Counted from the first letter of the stretch, positions 1 through 5,840 are shown. The stretch: 5,840 nucleotides of DNA from an uncultured Clostridium sp. (GCA_948465625.1 CAOJXM010000075.1:1-5840); one strand, 5' to 3'. The notes: generated from the letters alone by a model not told the origin. Made by a program: numbers and translations.

Positions 1-144
1 GGCGTGGCAGAAGACGATGTCCTGTCCGCCCTGGGATACCGCGCAGCGGATTTTTCGGGGTTTGGTTTCGGACAGAATGTTTTATTCGCGGCAGTCGGTT
101 TTGCGGCGGGGATTTTGTTTTTTATTATTGTTTCAAATTGTTAA
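1..144 (+). other. GC-rich edge segment with the 3' end of an unidentified open frame
   Basis: The first 60 bases are about 65% GC and the first 120 about 56%, against roughly 30% for the rest. Plus frame 1 is open from the window edge to a TAA at 142-144, giving 47 codons. The residues are rich in Gly, Ala and Phe and end in a hydrophobic stretch (VLFAAVGFAAGILFFIIV) that could be a last membrane helix. I do not recognise a family. The frame stop lies inside AT-rich sequence and overlaps the 3' end of the opposite-strand gene by 20 bases, so the reading may be accidental past the composition break near 110-125. Two explanations are possible: a chimeric contig end from a higher-GC genome, or a remnant of transferred DNA. 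A real gene end is only weakly supported. Confidence 0.35.
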
Positions 145-808
145 TTTTATACCCTTCTAAATTTGGTCTTGCTATATCACTGTCCTTTACGGTATTTAAT
201 TCGACATCATAGTCTTGTGTTTCTTTTTCTCCATGCTCATTTTCAACTTCTTGTTTTAATACAATACCAGTTAAAGCATCTACCCACAATTTGATTGTAA
301 TAGAATTAGAACTTGATACTTGGTCAGTCTCTTGTGTAAATACAAAGGAATTTCCTATCTCTACATTTATTTTAGCTTGAATTACTATACATTCTTTTCC
401 TTTATCATTGACTTGTTTTAATACTTTTGCTTCGTAAGTAGAATCCTTTACGATTTCTATTGCTCCTTTTTGTAATGGCAATTCCTTTGAAGCTAGATTA
501 ATACCTTTTTTATATACTACTGCCTGTTTTGTTTTTTCGACTATAAAAATTTGTTCTTCTGTTTCTAAATTATTCCAAGTATATCCTTCTCCTAATTTTA
601 TTACTGTAACATTTCCTTTTACAATTTTAGTAACATCTTGTCCATTCTGTTTATATTTTAACACATAATTATCGTATTCTATCCCTTTTTCCAACAACTG
701 TACGATTTCTTGCTTGTTCACCTTTTCCTTTTTAGTTCCTACTATTTTTAATGCTAAAATTCCTATTAAAACAACAATAATAACAATTAATATTCCAACT
801 TTTTTCAT
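125..808 (-). CDS. Membrane-anchored LolA/RseB-like extracytoplasmic protein (hypothetical)
   Basis: This encodes 227 residues. Residues 1-3 (MKK) precede one hydrophobic helix at about 4-23, without a lipobox cysteine, so it is probably an uncleaved anchor with an outward-facing domain. The rest alternates short beta strands and polar turns, including YTWNNLETEEQIFIV, an ECIVIQAKI strand and KLWVDALTGIVLKQEVE. That last pattern, a strand of K-L-W-V-D then x-T-G, resembles LolA/RseB-like half-barrel domains, which bind lipids or lipoproteins in other bacteria and also occur in Gram-positive anchored proteins. The fold call is inference and no ligand can be named. The start is ATG with AAAGGGG about 6 bases upstream. 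It lies just downstream of the ferredoxin terminator hairpin, with only about 30 bases between, so its promoter is not obvious. It is the last minus-strand gene before the GC-rich edge. Confidence 0.6.
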   Translation of the reverse strand: MKKVGILIVIIVVLIGILALKIVGTKKEKVNKQEIVQLLEKGIEYDNYVLKYKQNGQDVTKIVKGNVTVIKLGEGYTWNNLETEEQIFIVEKTKQAVVYKKGINLASKELPLQKGAIEIVKDSTYEAKVLKQVNDKGKECIVIQAKINVEIGNSFVFTQETDQVSSSNSITIKLWVDALTGIVLKQEVENEHGEKETQDYDVELNTVKDSDIARPNLEGYKINNLKQ

Positions 809-834
809 GTTTTTCCCCTTTTATTTTTTCTTGT

Positions 835-870
835 AAAAAGAGGTTACAAACCTTGTAGCCTCTCTTTTTT
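835..870 (-). terminator. Rho-independent terminator of the ferredoxin gene, bidirectional in form
   Basis: Arms at 839-849 and 853-863 form an 11-bp stem with one G-T wobble and a 3-base loop. Read on the minus strand, the stem follows the ferredoxin stop by 15 bases and is followed by a short T run (835-838). On the plus strand it is followed by C then six T. It ends ferredoxin transcription and may allow partial read-through into the gene at 125-808. Confidence 0.8.
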
Positions 871-878
871 AGTATTTC

Positions 879-1049
879 TTATTCTTCTACTGGTGCATCA
901 ACTGGGCAAACGCCTTGACAAGTTCCACAACTAATACATGCAGATGAATCAATTTGATACTTTGTATCTCCTTGTGATATACATTGTACTGGACATTCTG
1001 CAGCACATGCTCCACAACTAATACATTTATCAGTAATTTTATATGCCAT
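879..1049 (-). CDS. 2[4Fe-4S] ferredoxin, clostridial type
   Basis: This is a 56-residue low-potential electron carrier with two CxxCxxCxxxCP cluster motifs. The first uses Cys9, 12, 15 and 19 (CISCGACAAECP) and the second Cys38, 41, 44 and 48 (CISCGTCQGVCP). The near-identical halves show the internal duplication of bacterial ferredoxins. An extra Cys23 follows the first motif. The length matches the usual 55-60 residues, and the protein is small, acidic and presumably cytoplasmic. The start is ATG at 1049 with AAGGAGGG 7 bases upstream. A longer open frame over the same bases (887-1084) is out of frame and destroys both motifs, so it is not the gene. It lies downstream of ricT, with its own possible promoter, and ends at a strong terminator. 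The redox partner cannot be told from the window. Confidence 0.96.
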   Translation of the reverse strand: MAYKITDKCISCGACAAECPVQCISQGDTKYQIDSSACISCGTCQGVCPVDAPVEE

Positions 1050-1072
1050 ATTTCTTCCCTCCTTGTATCGAT

Positions 1073-1100
1073 ATTATATATCATAATAAATTGATAAACA
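1073..1100 (-). promoter_or_regulatory. Possible promoter of the ferredoxin gene
   Basis: A perfect minus-strand TATAAT lies at 1073-1078, about 24 bases before the ferredoxin ATG. The best -35 candidate, TGTTTA at 1095-1100 with a 16-base spacer, is weak. Transcription would start near 1066, leaving a leader of about 17 bases that just contains the ribosome binding site. No terminator separates ricT from this site, so read-through from ricT is also possible. Confidence 0.35.
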
Positions 1101-1102
1101 CT

Positions 1103-2026
1103 TTAAATTTCTTCTTGCAATTGTTTTTGTTCTAGTTTCTCTAGCTTTTCTAACTTTTGCAATTCTTTTAAATCTTCTTTATTGTCTACCTCTAAGTCTT
1201 CTTTTTCTTCTACATTTTTTATAATCTTTAAGTCTTCGGCTTTGTATCTTTTATAGAAAAATCCATCTTTATCTCTAAATTTTACTTTTACCATTTCCTT
1301 TAATGTTTCAATGGAATCTACAATTCCTTCTCCTTCTTCTGGTGCTTTTACAATGGCTCCTACTTTTGGTAATTTCTTTAATTTTTCCTCATATACTTCT
1401 TGCTCATATTTTAAGCAACACATTAACCTACCACAGTTTCCAGAAATTTTAGATGGATTTAATGATATGTTTTGCTCTTTTGCCATTTTTATCGATACTG
1501 TTTCAAAATTTCCTAAGAACGAACAACAGCATAATTCTCTACCACAAACACCATTTCCACCAATTCTTTTTACTTCATCTCTTACCCCAATTTGTCTTAA
1601 TTCAATTCTGGTTCGAAAAATTGCAGCTAAATCTTTTACCAATTCCCTAAAATCAATTCTTCCATCAGCTGTAAAATAGAAAATCATTTTGCTATTATCA
1701 AATTTATATTCTACATCTATTAAATTCATCTCTAATTTATGCTTTTTTATATTTTTTTTGCAAATCTCAAATGCTTCTTTTTCTCGTTTCTTATTTTCTT
1801 GATTATGAATTCGATCTTGTTTTGTGGCAACTCGAATAATTGGCTTTAACTCAGATGTAATCCTTTCTTCTGGCATTTTCTTGTTGGCAATTACTACTTC
1901 TGCATATTCTTCTCCCATGCTTGTTTCTACAATAACGTAATCTCCTATTTTTAAAAACTTCCTTCTTGGGTCGAAAAAGTATATTTTTCCTGGCTTTTTA
2001 AACCTTACTCCTATTATTTCCTTCAA
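1103..2026 (-). CDS. ricT: RicT (YaaT), PSP1-domain regulatory iron-sulfur protein
   Basis: RicT works with RicA and RicF in Bacillus to support RNase Y-dependent mRNA maturation and, through this, competence, biofilm formation and sporulation. The Ric complex binds [4Fe-4S] clusters. From the TTG start the product is 307 residues and aligns from its first residues with Bacillus YaaT (IIGVRFKKPGKIYFFDP). The PSP1 core spans roughly residues 60-150 (YFTADGRIDFRELVKDLA, IELRQIGVRDE). The cysteine clusters follow at 161 and 166-168 (GVCGRELCCCS) and at 198 and 203-204 (NCGRLMCCLKY). The last ~37 residues are a charged Lys/Glu/Leu tail absent from the ~275-residue Bacillus protein. TTG at 2026 is chosen over ATG at 2056 because AAGGAGG lies 7 bases before it, homology begins there, and the ATG lies inside the restored holB frame. 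The holB-ricT order matches Firmicutes. Confidence 0.93.
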   Translation of the reverse strand: MKEIIGVRFKKPGKIYFFDPRRKFLKIGDYVIVETSMGEEYAEVVIANKKMPEERITSELKPIIRVATKQDRIHNQENKKREKEAFEICKKNIKKHKLEMNLIDVEYKFDNSKMIFYFTADGRIDFRELVKDLAAIFRTRIELRQIGVRDEVKRIGGNGVCGRELCCCSFLGNFETVSIKMAKEQNISLNPSKISGNCGRLMCCLKYEQEVYEEKLKKLPKVGAIVKAPEEGEGIVDSIETLKEMVKVKFRDKDGFFYKRYKAEDLKIIKNVEEKEDLEVDNKEDLKELQKLEKLEKLEQKQLQEEI

Positions 2027-2033
2027 TCCTGCT

Positions 2034-2040
2034 CCTCCTT
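2034..2040 (-). promoter_or_regulatory. Ribosome binding site that fixes the ricT TTG start
   Basis: AAGGAGG on the minus strand lies 7 bases before TTG at 2026, an ideal spacing. No comparable site precedes ATG at 2056. It follows the restored holB stop (2044-2046) at once, as expected for translational coupling. Confidence 0.85.
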
Positions 2041-2043
2041 CTT

Positions 2044-2899
2044 CTATTTCTCCCATATTTTGTATAATAAATTGTCAATTGTCATGTCATAATTACAATT
2101 TGCTTTTAGATTATTTTTTGCCTTTTCTACTTCCTGCATATATTGTGCATATCTGCCGAGCTTCCTTGGTTGTTACTGCCTTTTTTACTTTGTGAAAAAA
2201 AAGTAAATTCATGTAGTCTAATATTTCATTGATTTCTTCTTTTTGATTGTATAAGGCATCTATTTTATTTAACACATCTAAAATGTTTTTGTTTTCTACT
2301 TGGCTAAATATCTCATCAATTTGTTGATACATTTCCCTTTTTTCGCTTATTGTTAAGGCCTTTTGGATGCTTCCTCCTGCCATTTGTAATAGCAGTTGTG
2401 TTGCTTCTATCTCATATTCCTTTTGTATAAAGGTTTCTAATTCTTGTTGTGGTATTGGTTGAAATGCTATTTTTGCACATCTTGATTTAATGGTGGTTAA
2501 AAAACGGTCTTCTGATTTTCCTATTAAGATGATTACGATATAAGATGGTGGTTCTTCTAATGTTTTTAATAAACAGTTTTGTGCTTCTTTTGTCATCGTA
2601 TCTGCTTCTTTTATGATATATACTTTTTTGCTAGACAAAACTGGCTTTTCCAAAATTTTTGCTTGCATCGCACGGATTTGCTCTATTTTTATTTTGTTTT
2701 CTTCTGGTTGTATAATGGTAAGGTCTGGTGCATTCTCTTCTTGTTGTAAAATTAGTTTAGCAAATTCAATGGCAAATAGCGTTTTGCCAATTCCTTCTAT
2801 TCCAACAAATAGATAACTATGGCTAATTTGTTTGGTTTGTATGATGTTATTCAAAGTTTGCTTTACTTTGCTATTTCCGATTAATTGCTCAAAACTCAT
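2044..2899 (-). pseudogene. holB: DNA polymerase III delta' subunit (HolB), frameshifted near its 3' end
   Basis: HolB is the delta' subunit of the clamp loader that places the beta clamp on DNA. The first frame (2111-2899) gives 262 residues: Walker A GIEGIGKT at 33-40, Walker B region KVYIIKEAD at 92-100, LLKTLEEPP, and the SRC motif at 139-141. It then drifts into an unlike ending (AGSRKGKK). In the next frame the missing C-terminus is plain: RYAQYMQEVEKAK, then NCNYDMTIDNLLYKIWEK, stopping with TAG at 2044-2046. Removing one base near 2156-2157 (the GG of CTCGGCAG on the minus strand) joins the parts into 284 residues. The change must lie between the blocking TAA at 2173-2175 and the false stop at 2111. 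The usual four-cysteine zinc module after Walker A is also absent. The start is ATG with AAAGGA 9 bases upstream. holB is normally essential, so a sequencing or assembly error is the likeliest cause; a decayed copy is possible. Confidence 0.88.
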
Positions 2900-2925
2900 T
2901 TTTGCTATCCTTTCTTTTTATAGAA

Positions 2926-2966
2926 GCGTCCCATTTGGTCCAATTTGGACCAAAAAGAACCGTCCC
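2926..2966. repeat. Palindromic REP-like intergenic repeat between lepB and holB
   Basis: A perfect 10-bp inverted repeat (2934-2943 and 2945-2954, TTTGGTCCAA and its complement) has a single central base. It is flanked by two same-direction copies of CGTCCC at 2927-2932 and 2961-2966. On the minus strand the unit begins GGGACGGTTC at the last base of the lepB stop codon. From memory, GGGACGGTTC-type units with GTCC/GGAC palindromes are dispersed in many Clostridia, so I read this as a REP-like element. No T run follows the hairpin on either strand, so it is not a classic terminator. It may still shape lepB-holB mRNA processing. Confidence 0.65.
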
Positions 2967-3607
2967 TAATGGACCTTGCCGAATAGGTTTAATGGCCAGA
3001 AGCGAATGGCTACTTTGCCTTCTATTTTTTCTAATGGAATACAACCAAATCTCCTACAGTCTGTACTTCCACCTCGATTGTCTCCCATGGCAAATACACA
3101 GCCTTCTGGTACGATTAAGTCTGAATAGGGTCCTGCTTCTCTTGTTTCTACATTTTCTGGTAAGTAGTTTTCTTCTAGTTCTACATCATTGATATATACT
3201 TTGCCATTTTCTATTTTTACATGTTCTCCTGGTAAACCAATGACTCTTTTGATATAGCTTTTTTTGCCAATTTCTAATACATAGTATCTAAATTTGTTGA
3301 AGATACCTTGTTTTTCATGATAAATTGCAACTGGGTTTTGACTATTGGCACTAATTGAGTATACTCCTTCACTTGGTTCTTCAAAGGTGATGATGTCTCC
3401 TCTTTGTGGCATTTCTTTAAAGGTTCTTGAGATTCGATTTAAGATTAAGCGTTGGTCTTCTTTTAAGGTTGGATACATAGATGACATTTGTACAATGGTT
3501 GGTGTACCAATAAAGTATCTGACTAATAATGCTAATACGACTGCTATGATAATGCAATATACCCATTCCATAATTTCTTTTATTTGAAGTTTTTTTTCTT
3601 CTTCCAT
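2966..3607 (-). CDS. lepB: Signal peptidase I
   Basis: This membrane protease removes signal peptides from exported proteins with a Ser/Lys dyad. It has 213 residues: a short acidic cytoplasmic N-terminus, one membrane helix at about 14-34 (VYCIIIAVVLALLVRYFIG), then the extracellular catalytic domain. The nucleophile is Ser43 in MSSMYPTL and the general base is Lys120 in YIKRVIGLPGE. The conserved end motif is GDNRGGSTDCRRFG at 175-188, where Cys184 replaces the usual Ser of D-S-R. The single helix and size fit the Gram-positive SipS-like type. The start is ATG with GGAGG 7 bases upstream. The stop TAG at 2966-2968 touches the palindromic repeat, which separates it from holB. It follows the broken carboxypeptidase gene and may have its own promoter at 3678-3706. 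Confidence 0.96.
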   Translation of the reverse strand: MEEEKKLQIKEIMEWVYCIIIAVVLALLVRYFIGTPTIVQMSSMYPTLKEDQRLILNRISRTFKEMPQRGDIITFEEPSEGVYSISANSQNPVAIYHEKQGIFNKFRYYVLEIGKKSYIKRVIGLPGEHVKIENGKVYINDVELEENYLPENVETREAGPYSDLIVPEGCVFAMGDNRGGSTDCRRFGCIPLEKIEGKVAIRFWPLNLFGKVH

Positions 3608-3677
3608 TTATTTGCCTCCATTTTGTGAAGTTTTATCCTTCTTTTTCTTGCTTTTTTCATCTTTTTTAGCAAATACT

Positions 3678-3706
3678 ATTATACTCTATACAAATGAATT
3701 TATCAA
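3678..3706 (-). promoter_or_regulatory. Predicted sigma-A promoter for lepB-holB-ricT
   Basis: On the minus strand, TTGATA (3701-3706) and a perfect TATAAT (3678-3683) are separated by exactly 17 bases, one mismatch from consensus overall. Transcription would start near 3671, about 64 bases before the lepB ATG. The site overlaps the last codons and TAG of the carboxypeptidase frame. In AT-rich DNA such a match can arise by chance. Confidence 0.5.
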
Positions 3707-4940
3707 TAAATTTGGCAAATGTTTTTGAAGAAAGTCTTGCATGTAGTTATGGATGTCTTTTTTTAGGATTTCTTTTTGAGTGGATATTTTTAAGCAAAGG
3801 ATTTCTTTTTCTTTTATTTTTAGGGTTAGGGTTCCTATTTCTTGGTTTGCTTGAACTGGTGCTTGTAGCTGTTTTTTTGCTTCTATTTGTATATGTATGT
3901 CTTTTATTTCTTCTTGTTTGATTGGCATTTGTTCATAGGGAATGGCTTCTAATTCTACTTCTGGATAAGGGTTACACCCTTTTATGATTTCGATTTCTTT
4001 TTGTTGTTGCTCTTTCCATTGTTGAAAGTATTGTTCTATTTTTTCTTTGATATTTATATATTGATAGTTTTTGAAAGCATATTCAATTAGTTTTACACTG
4101 TCTTGGGTACGTATTTTTTTGGTGTCTGCTCCTAATACAACACAGATGATACGGTGTCCCTCTCTTGTGGTTGAAGTTACTAAGCATCTTCCTGCATTGT
4201 TGGTAAATCCAGTTTTTACCCCATCTACTCCATATAGGTTGCCTAATAGTTCATTGGTGTTGGTTATTTGTTTTGCTTGCCCATTGATGGAAATGGTGGT
4301 TGTTTTGGTGTTTACAATTTTGGCAAATTTCTCGTTTTTTAAGGCATAGTTGGTAAGAATTGCTAGTTCATAGGCACTGGTATAGTGCTCGTTTGAGTCT
4401 AATCCATGTGGGGTTACAAAGTTGGTATTTTGTAGATTTAATTCTTTTGCCTTTTGATTCATTAATTGGGCAAATCCTTCTACACTCCCTCCTACCTGTT
4501 CTGCTAATGCTACTGCACTGTCGTTTCCGTGAGCGTAGCATTAAGCCATATAATAGGTCATTTACACTTATTTTGTCTCCTGCTTTTAGGCCTAGCCTAG
4601 AACCTCCCGTCCATCCCGCTTTTTTGGAGATTTCTACAGTGTCTGTTAGTTTGGCATGCTCTAATACTACGATTGCTGTCATAATTTTGGTGGTAGAAGC
4701 CATGGCTCTTTTGGTGTATCCGTTTTTTTCATAAATGACTTGATTGGATTTGCTATCTAATACTAATACTGCTCTTGCTTGGGTTTGTGGCTCTGTGCTT
4801 GCTTCTCCAGAGACTTGCAGAATATCTTCTCTTACTTCTTGCTCATTGGTTTCTTCTTCGTCTTCATCTGCCCATGTTTGGATTGGTATAGCAAAGATTA
4901 GGCTTAAGATGACTACTATACCGATTATTTTTTTTATCAT
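3686..4940 (-). pseudogene. D-alanyl-D-alanine carboxypeptidase (DacF/PBP5 type), frameshifted
   Basis: This family (peptidase S11) removes the terminal D-Ala from peptidoglycan stem peptides outside the membrane. A signal peptide spans residues 1-24 (MIKKIIG...IQTWA, cut before DEDEEE). The active-site SxxK is STTK at 82-85. The second motif should be SGN at 137-139, but an extra base at about 4529 turns RSGNDSAVALAEQ into RSRKRQ and a nonsense tail. The other frame resumes exactly there and carries KTG (GVKTGFTNNAGR) at 242-244, then a PBP5-like C-terminal domain to TAG at 3686. Without that base the protein is 417 residues. ATG at 4940 is preferred to GTG at 4949, because the GTG lies inside the AAAGGTGAG ribosome binding site. 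Read as written, the enzyme lacks SGN and KTG and is dead. Sequencing error and true decay cannot be told apart here. An in-frame lysine-rich stretch continues past the TAG to 3608. Confidence 0.9.
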
Positions 4941-4998
4941 AAAACTCACCTTTTACATTCTATGTTTGGTAGTGGGGTTTTATGAAATGTTGTATTTC

Positions 4999-5840
4999 TT
5001 ATTTTTCTTTTAGATATCTTTTTAAAAGAAAGGTTAGAAAATATGGAAATGTATAAAATTTTCCATTAAAGCCTATGTTTTGTGAGCTTAATTTTATACC
5101 ATATTTTATATCTTTATACTTTTCACTCTCAATTAAATGATTTAACGAAGGTGTTGCTCCATCAATTGCTTTTACTTCTATTGGAATTAACGAATCTTTA
5201 TCTCTTACAAAAAAATCCATTTCTACTGTTCCTTTTTCGTTTTTATAAAAATATAGGTCATAACCTTCTTTTACTAACATATCTCCAACTATATTTTCAT
5301 AAATTGCACCTTTATAAGTATTAAAATTTTTATTATTTCTTAAATCTTCTTGTGCTTCTTCATCTAAGGAACCAATCAGAAGTCCAGTATCTCTAAAAAA
5401 TACTCTGTAATTGTCTGGATTATAGTTTCCTTTTAAAGGGAGTTCTGGTTGTTCCAAACAATAGCAAACATTGATAATACCTGCATTGTTTAACCAATCT
5501 ATCGTTCCTACATACTCTCGTTTTCTTGCTCCTGATTCCACTTTTGATATTTGAAATTTTTTATTTTCGTTTCCTAAAAATGCTGGTATTTTTTTGTATA
5601 CATTAAGAATTCTAGTTTGATCCATTCCTTCTGCATATTTGGTTATATCTTCTTCATAATCGCTAATAATTTGTTTTTGCATTTTTAAAGTTCCACTATA
5701 ATTTTTATTTTTCACAAAAGTATTTACAATTTCAGGCATTCCGCCAATTACCATATATTCTCTGAAGTTTTCTATCATTACAGAGAGTTCCGTCTGAGAA
5801 AATGGTGTTAATGTTTTCATATGGGTATATAAATCTTCTA
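4999..5840 (-). CDS. AAA_14/DUF4143-family ATP-binding protein, C-terminal part
   Basis: The frame runs off the right edge. The Met codon at 5820 is internal, since the six codons before it (E-D-L-Y-T-H) read in frame to the boundary. Family members are about 400-450 residues: an N-terminal AAA ATPase with Walker motifs (outside the window), a helical linker, and a C-terminal DUF4143 domain with a PD-(D/E)xK-like fold. Visible from Met 5820 are YMVIGGMPEIVNTFV (22-36), the linker YEEDITKYAEG (55-65), FRDTGLLIGSLDEE (142-155), and the nuclease-like set Glu175 (GAIYENIVGDML), Asp202 and Glu215-Lys217 (IPIEVKA). The final FYTFPYFLTFLLKRYL is typical. The cellular role is unsettled; many copies are accessory genes and some are discussed as toxin-like or defence-associated. 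Its 3' end lies 58 bases before the dac start. No terminator is visible between them. Confidence 0.9.
   Translation of the reverse strand, partial: EDLYTHMKTLTPFSQTELSVMIENFREYMVIGGMPEIVNTFVKNKNYSGTLKMQKQIISDYEEDITKYAEGMDQTRILNVYKKIPAFLGNENKKFQISKVESGARKREYVGTIDWLNNAGIINVCYCLEQPELPLKGNYNPDNYRVFFRDTGLLIGSLDEEAQEDLRNNKNFNTYKGAIYENIVGDMLVKEGYDLYFYKNEKGTVEMDFFVRDKDSLIPIEVKAIDGATPSLNHLIESEKYKDIKYGIKLSSQNIGFNGKFYTFPYFLTFLLKRYLKEK

Noticed and set aside
887..1084. 65-residue minus-strand frame rich in Val, Leu and His
   Set aside because: It is out of frame with the ferredoxin, whose eight cluster cysteines and GGAGG site are unmistakable at 879-1049.
2057..2110. AATTGTC repeats as a possible operator or promoter before ricT
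   Set aside because: The stretch is the displaced coding end of holB (TGTAATTATGACATGACA encodes C-N-Y-D-M-T), so the repeats follow from codons.
2966..2968. Recoding of TAG as a sense codon to explain the dac stop
   Set aside because: TAG also ends lepB and restored holB at sensible places. Read-through of lepB would only translate the intergenic repeat.
2902..3192. Plus-strand 96-residue frame containing LVQFGPKRTVPNGPC
   Set aside because: The peptide is a translation of the palindromic repeat followed by the antisense of lepB. I find no sign that it is a gene.
3819..3836. TTAGGGTTAGGG telomere-like repeat on the plus strand
   Set aside because: It encodes T-L-T-L on the minus strand inside the carboxypeptidase C-terminal domain, and only two copies occur.
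4360..4734. Plus-strand 124-residue frame and other long plus-strand frames at 1311-1679, 3345-3587, 3694-3921, 4071-4349, 4744-5013 and 5082-5324
   Set aside because: Each lies antisense to a recognised gene, shows no motif or convincing ribosome binding site, and has the Leu/Phe-rich composition expected of antisense AT-rich coding DNA.

Overview
The window looks like a low-GC, Gram-positive Clostridia-type chromosome. Reasons: about 30% GC by eye over most of its length, strong GGAGG ribosome binding sites, the holB-ricT (yaaT) pair typical of Firmicutes, a clostridial 2[4Fe-4S] ferredoxin, a DacF-type penicillin-binding protein and a single-anchor signal peptidase I. The species cannot be named from the sequence. 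I see no new defence, mobile or biosynthetic system. The interest lies in broken or mis-bounded core genes, one palindromic intergenic repeat and a foreign-looking left edge.

Every convincing gene is on the minus strand, so transcription runs from high to low coordinates. In that order: the C-terminal two thirds of an AAA ATPase/DUF4143 protein (4999-5840, start outside the window); a D-Ala-D-Ala carboxypeptidase broken by a one-base insertion near 4529 (3686-4940); signal peptidase I lepB (2966-3607); a palindromic repeat (2926-2966); DNA polymerase III delta' holB, whose last ~37 codons are displaced by a one-base insertion near 2156 (2044-2899); ricT, starting at a TTG (1103-2026); a 56-residue ferredoxin (879-1049); a bidirectional terminator hairpin (839-863); and a membrane-anchored LolA-like protein (125-808).

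The first ~120 bases are about 56% GC (65% in the first 60). They are open in plus frame 1 until a stop at 142-144. This looks like a contig-edge chimera or a foreign remnant.

The genes are mainly housekeeping: cell-wall trimming (Dac), protein export (LepB), clamp loading (HolB), a RicT regulator that carries iron-sulfur clusters in its family, and electron transfer (ferredoxin). Tight spacing (holB stop to ricT start 17 nt) suggests lepB-holB-ricT are co-transcribed, perhaps from a TTGATA-17-TATAAT promoter in the dac 3' end. No gap longer than 300 bases lacks a gene.
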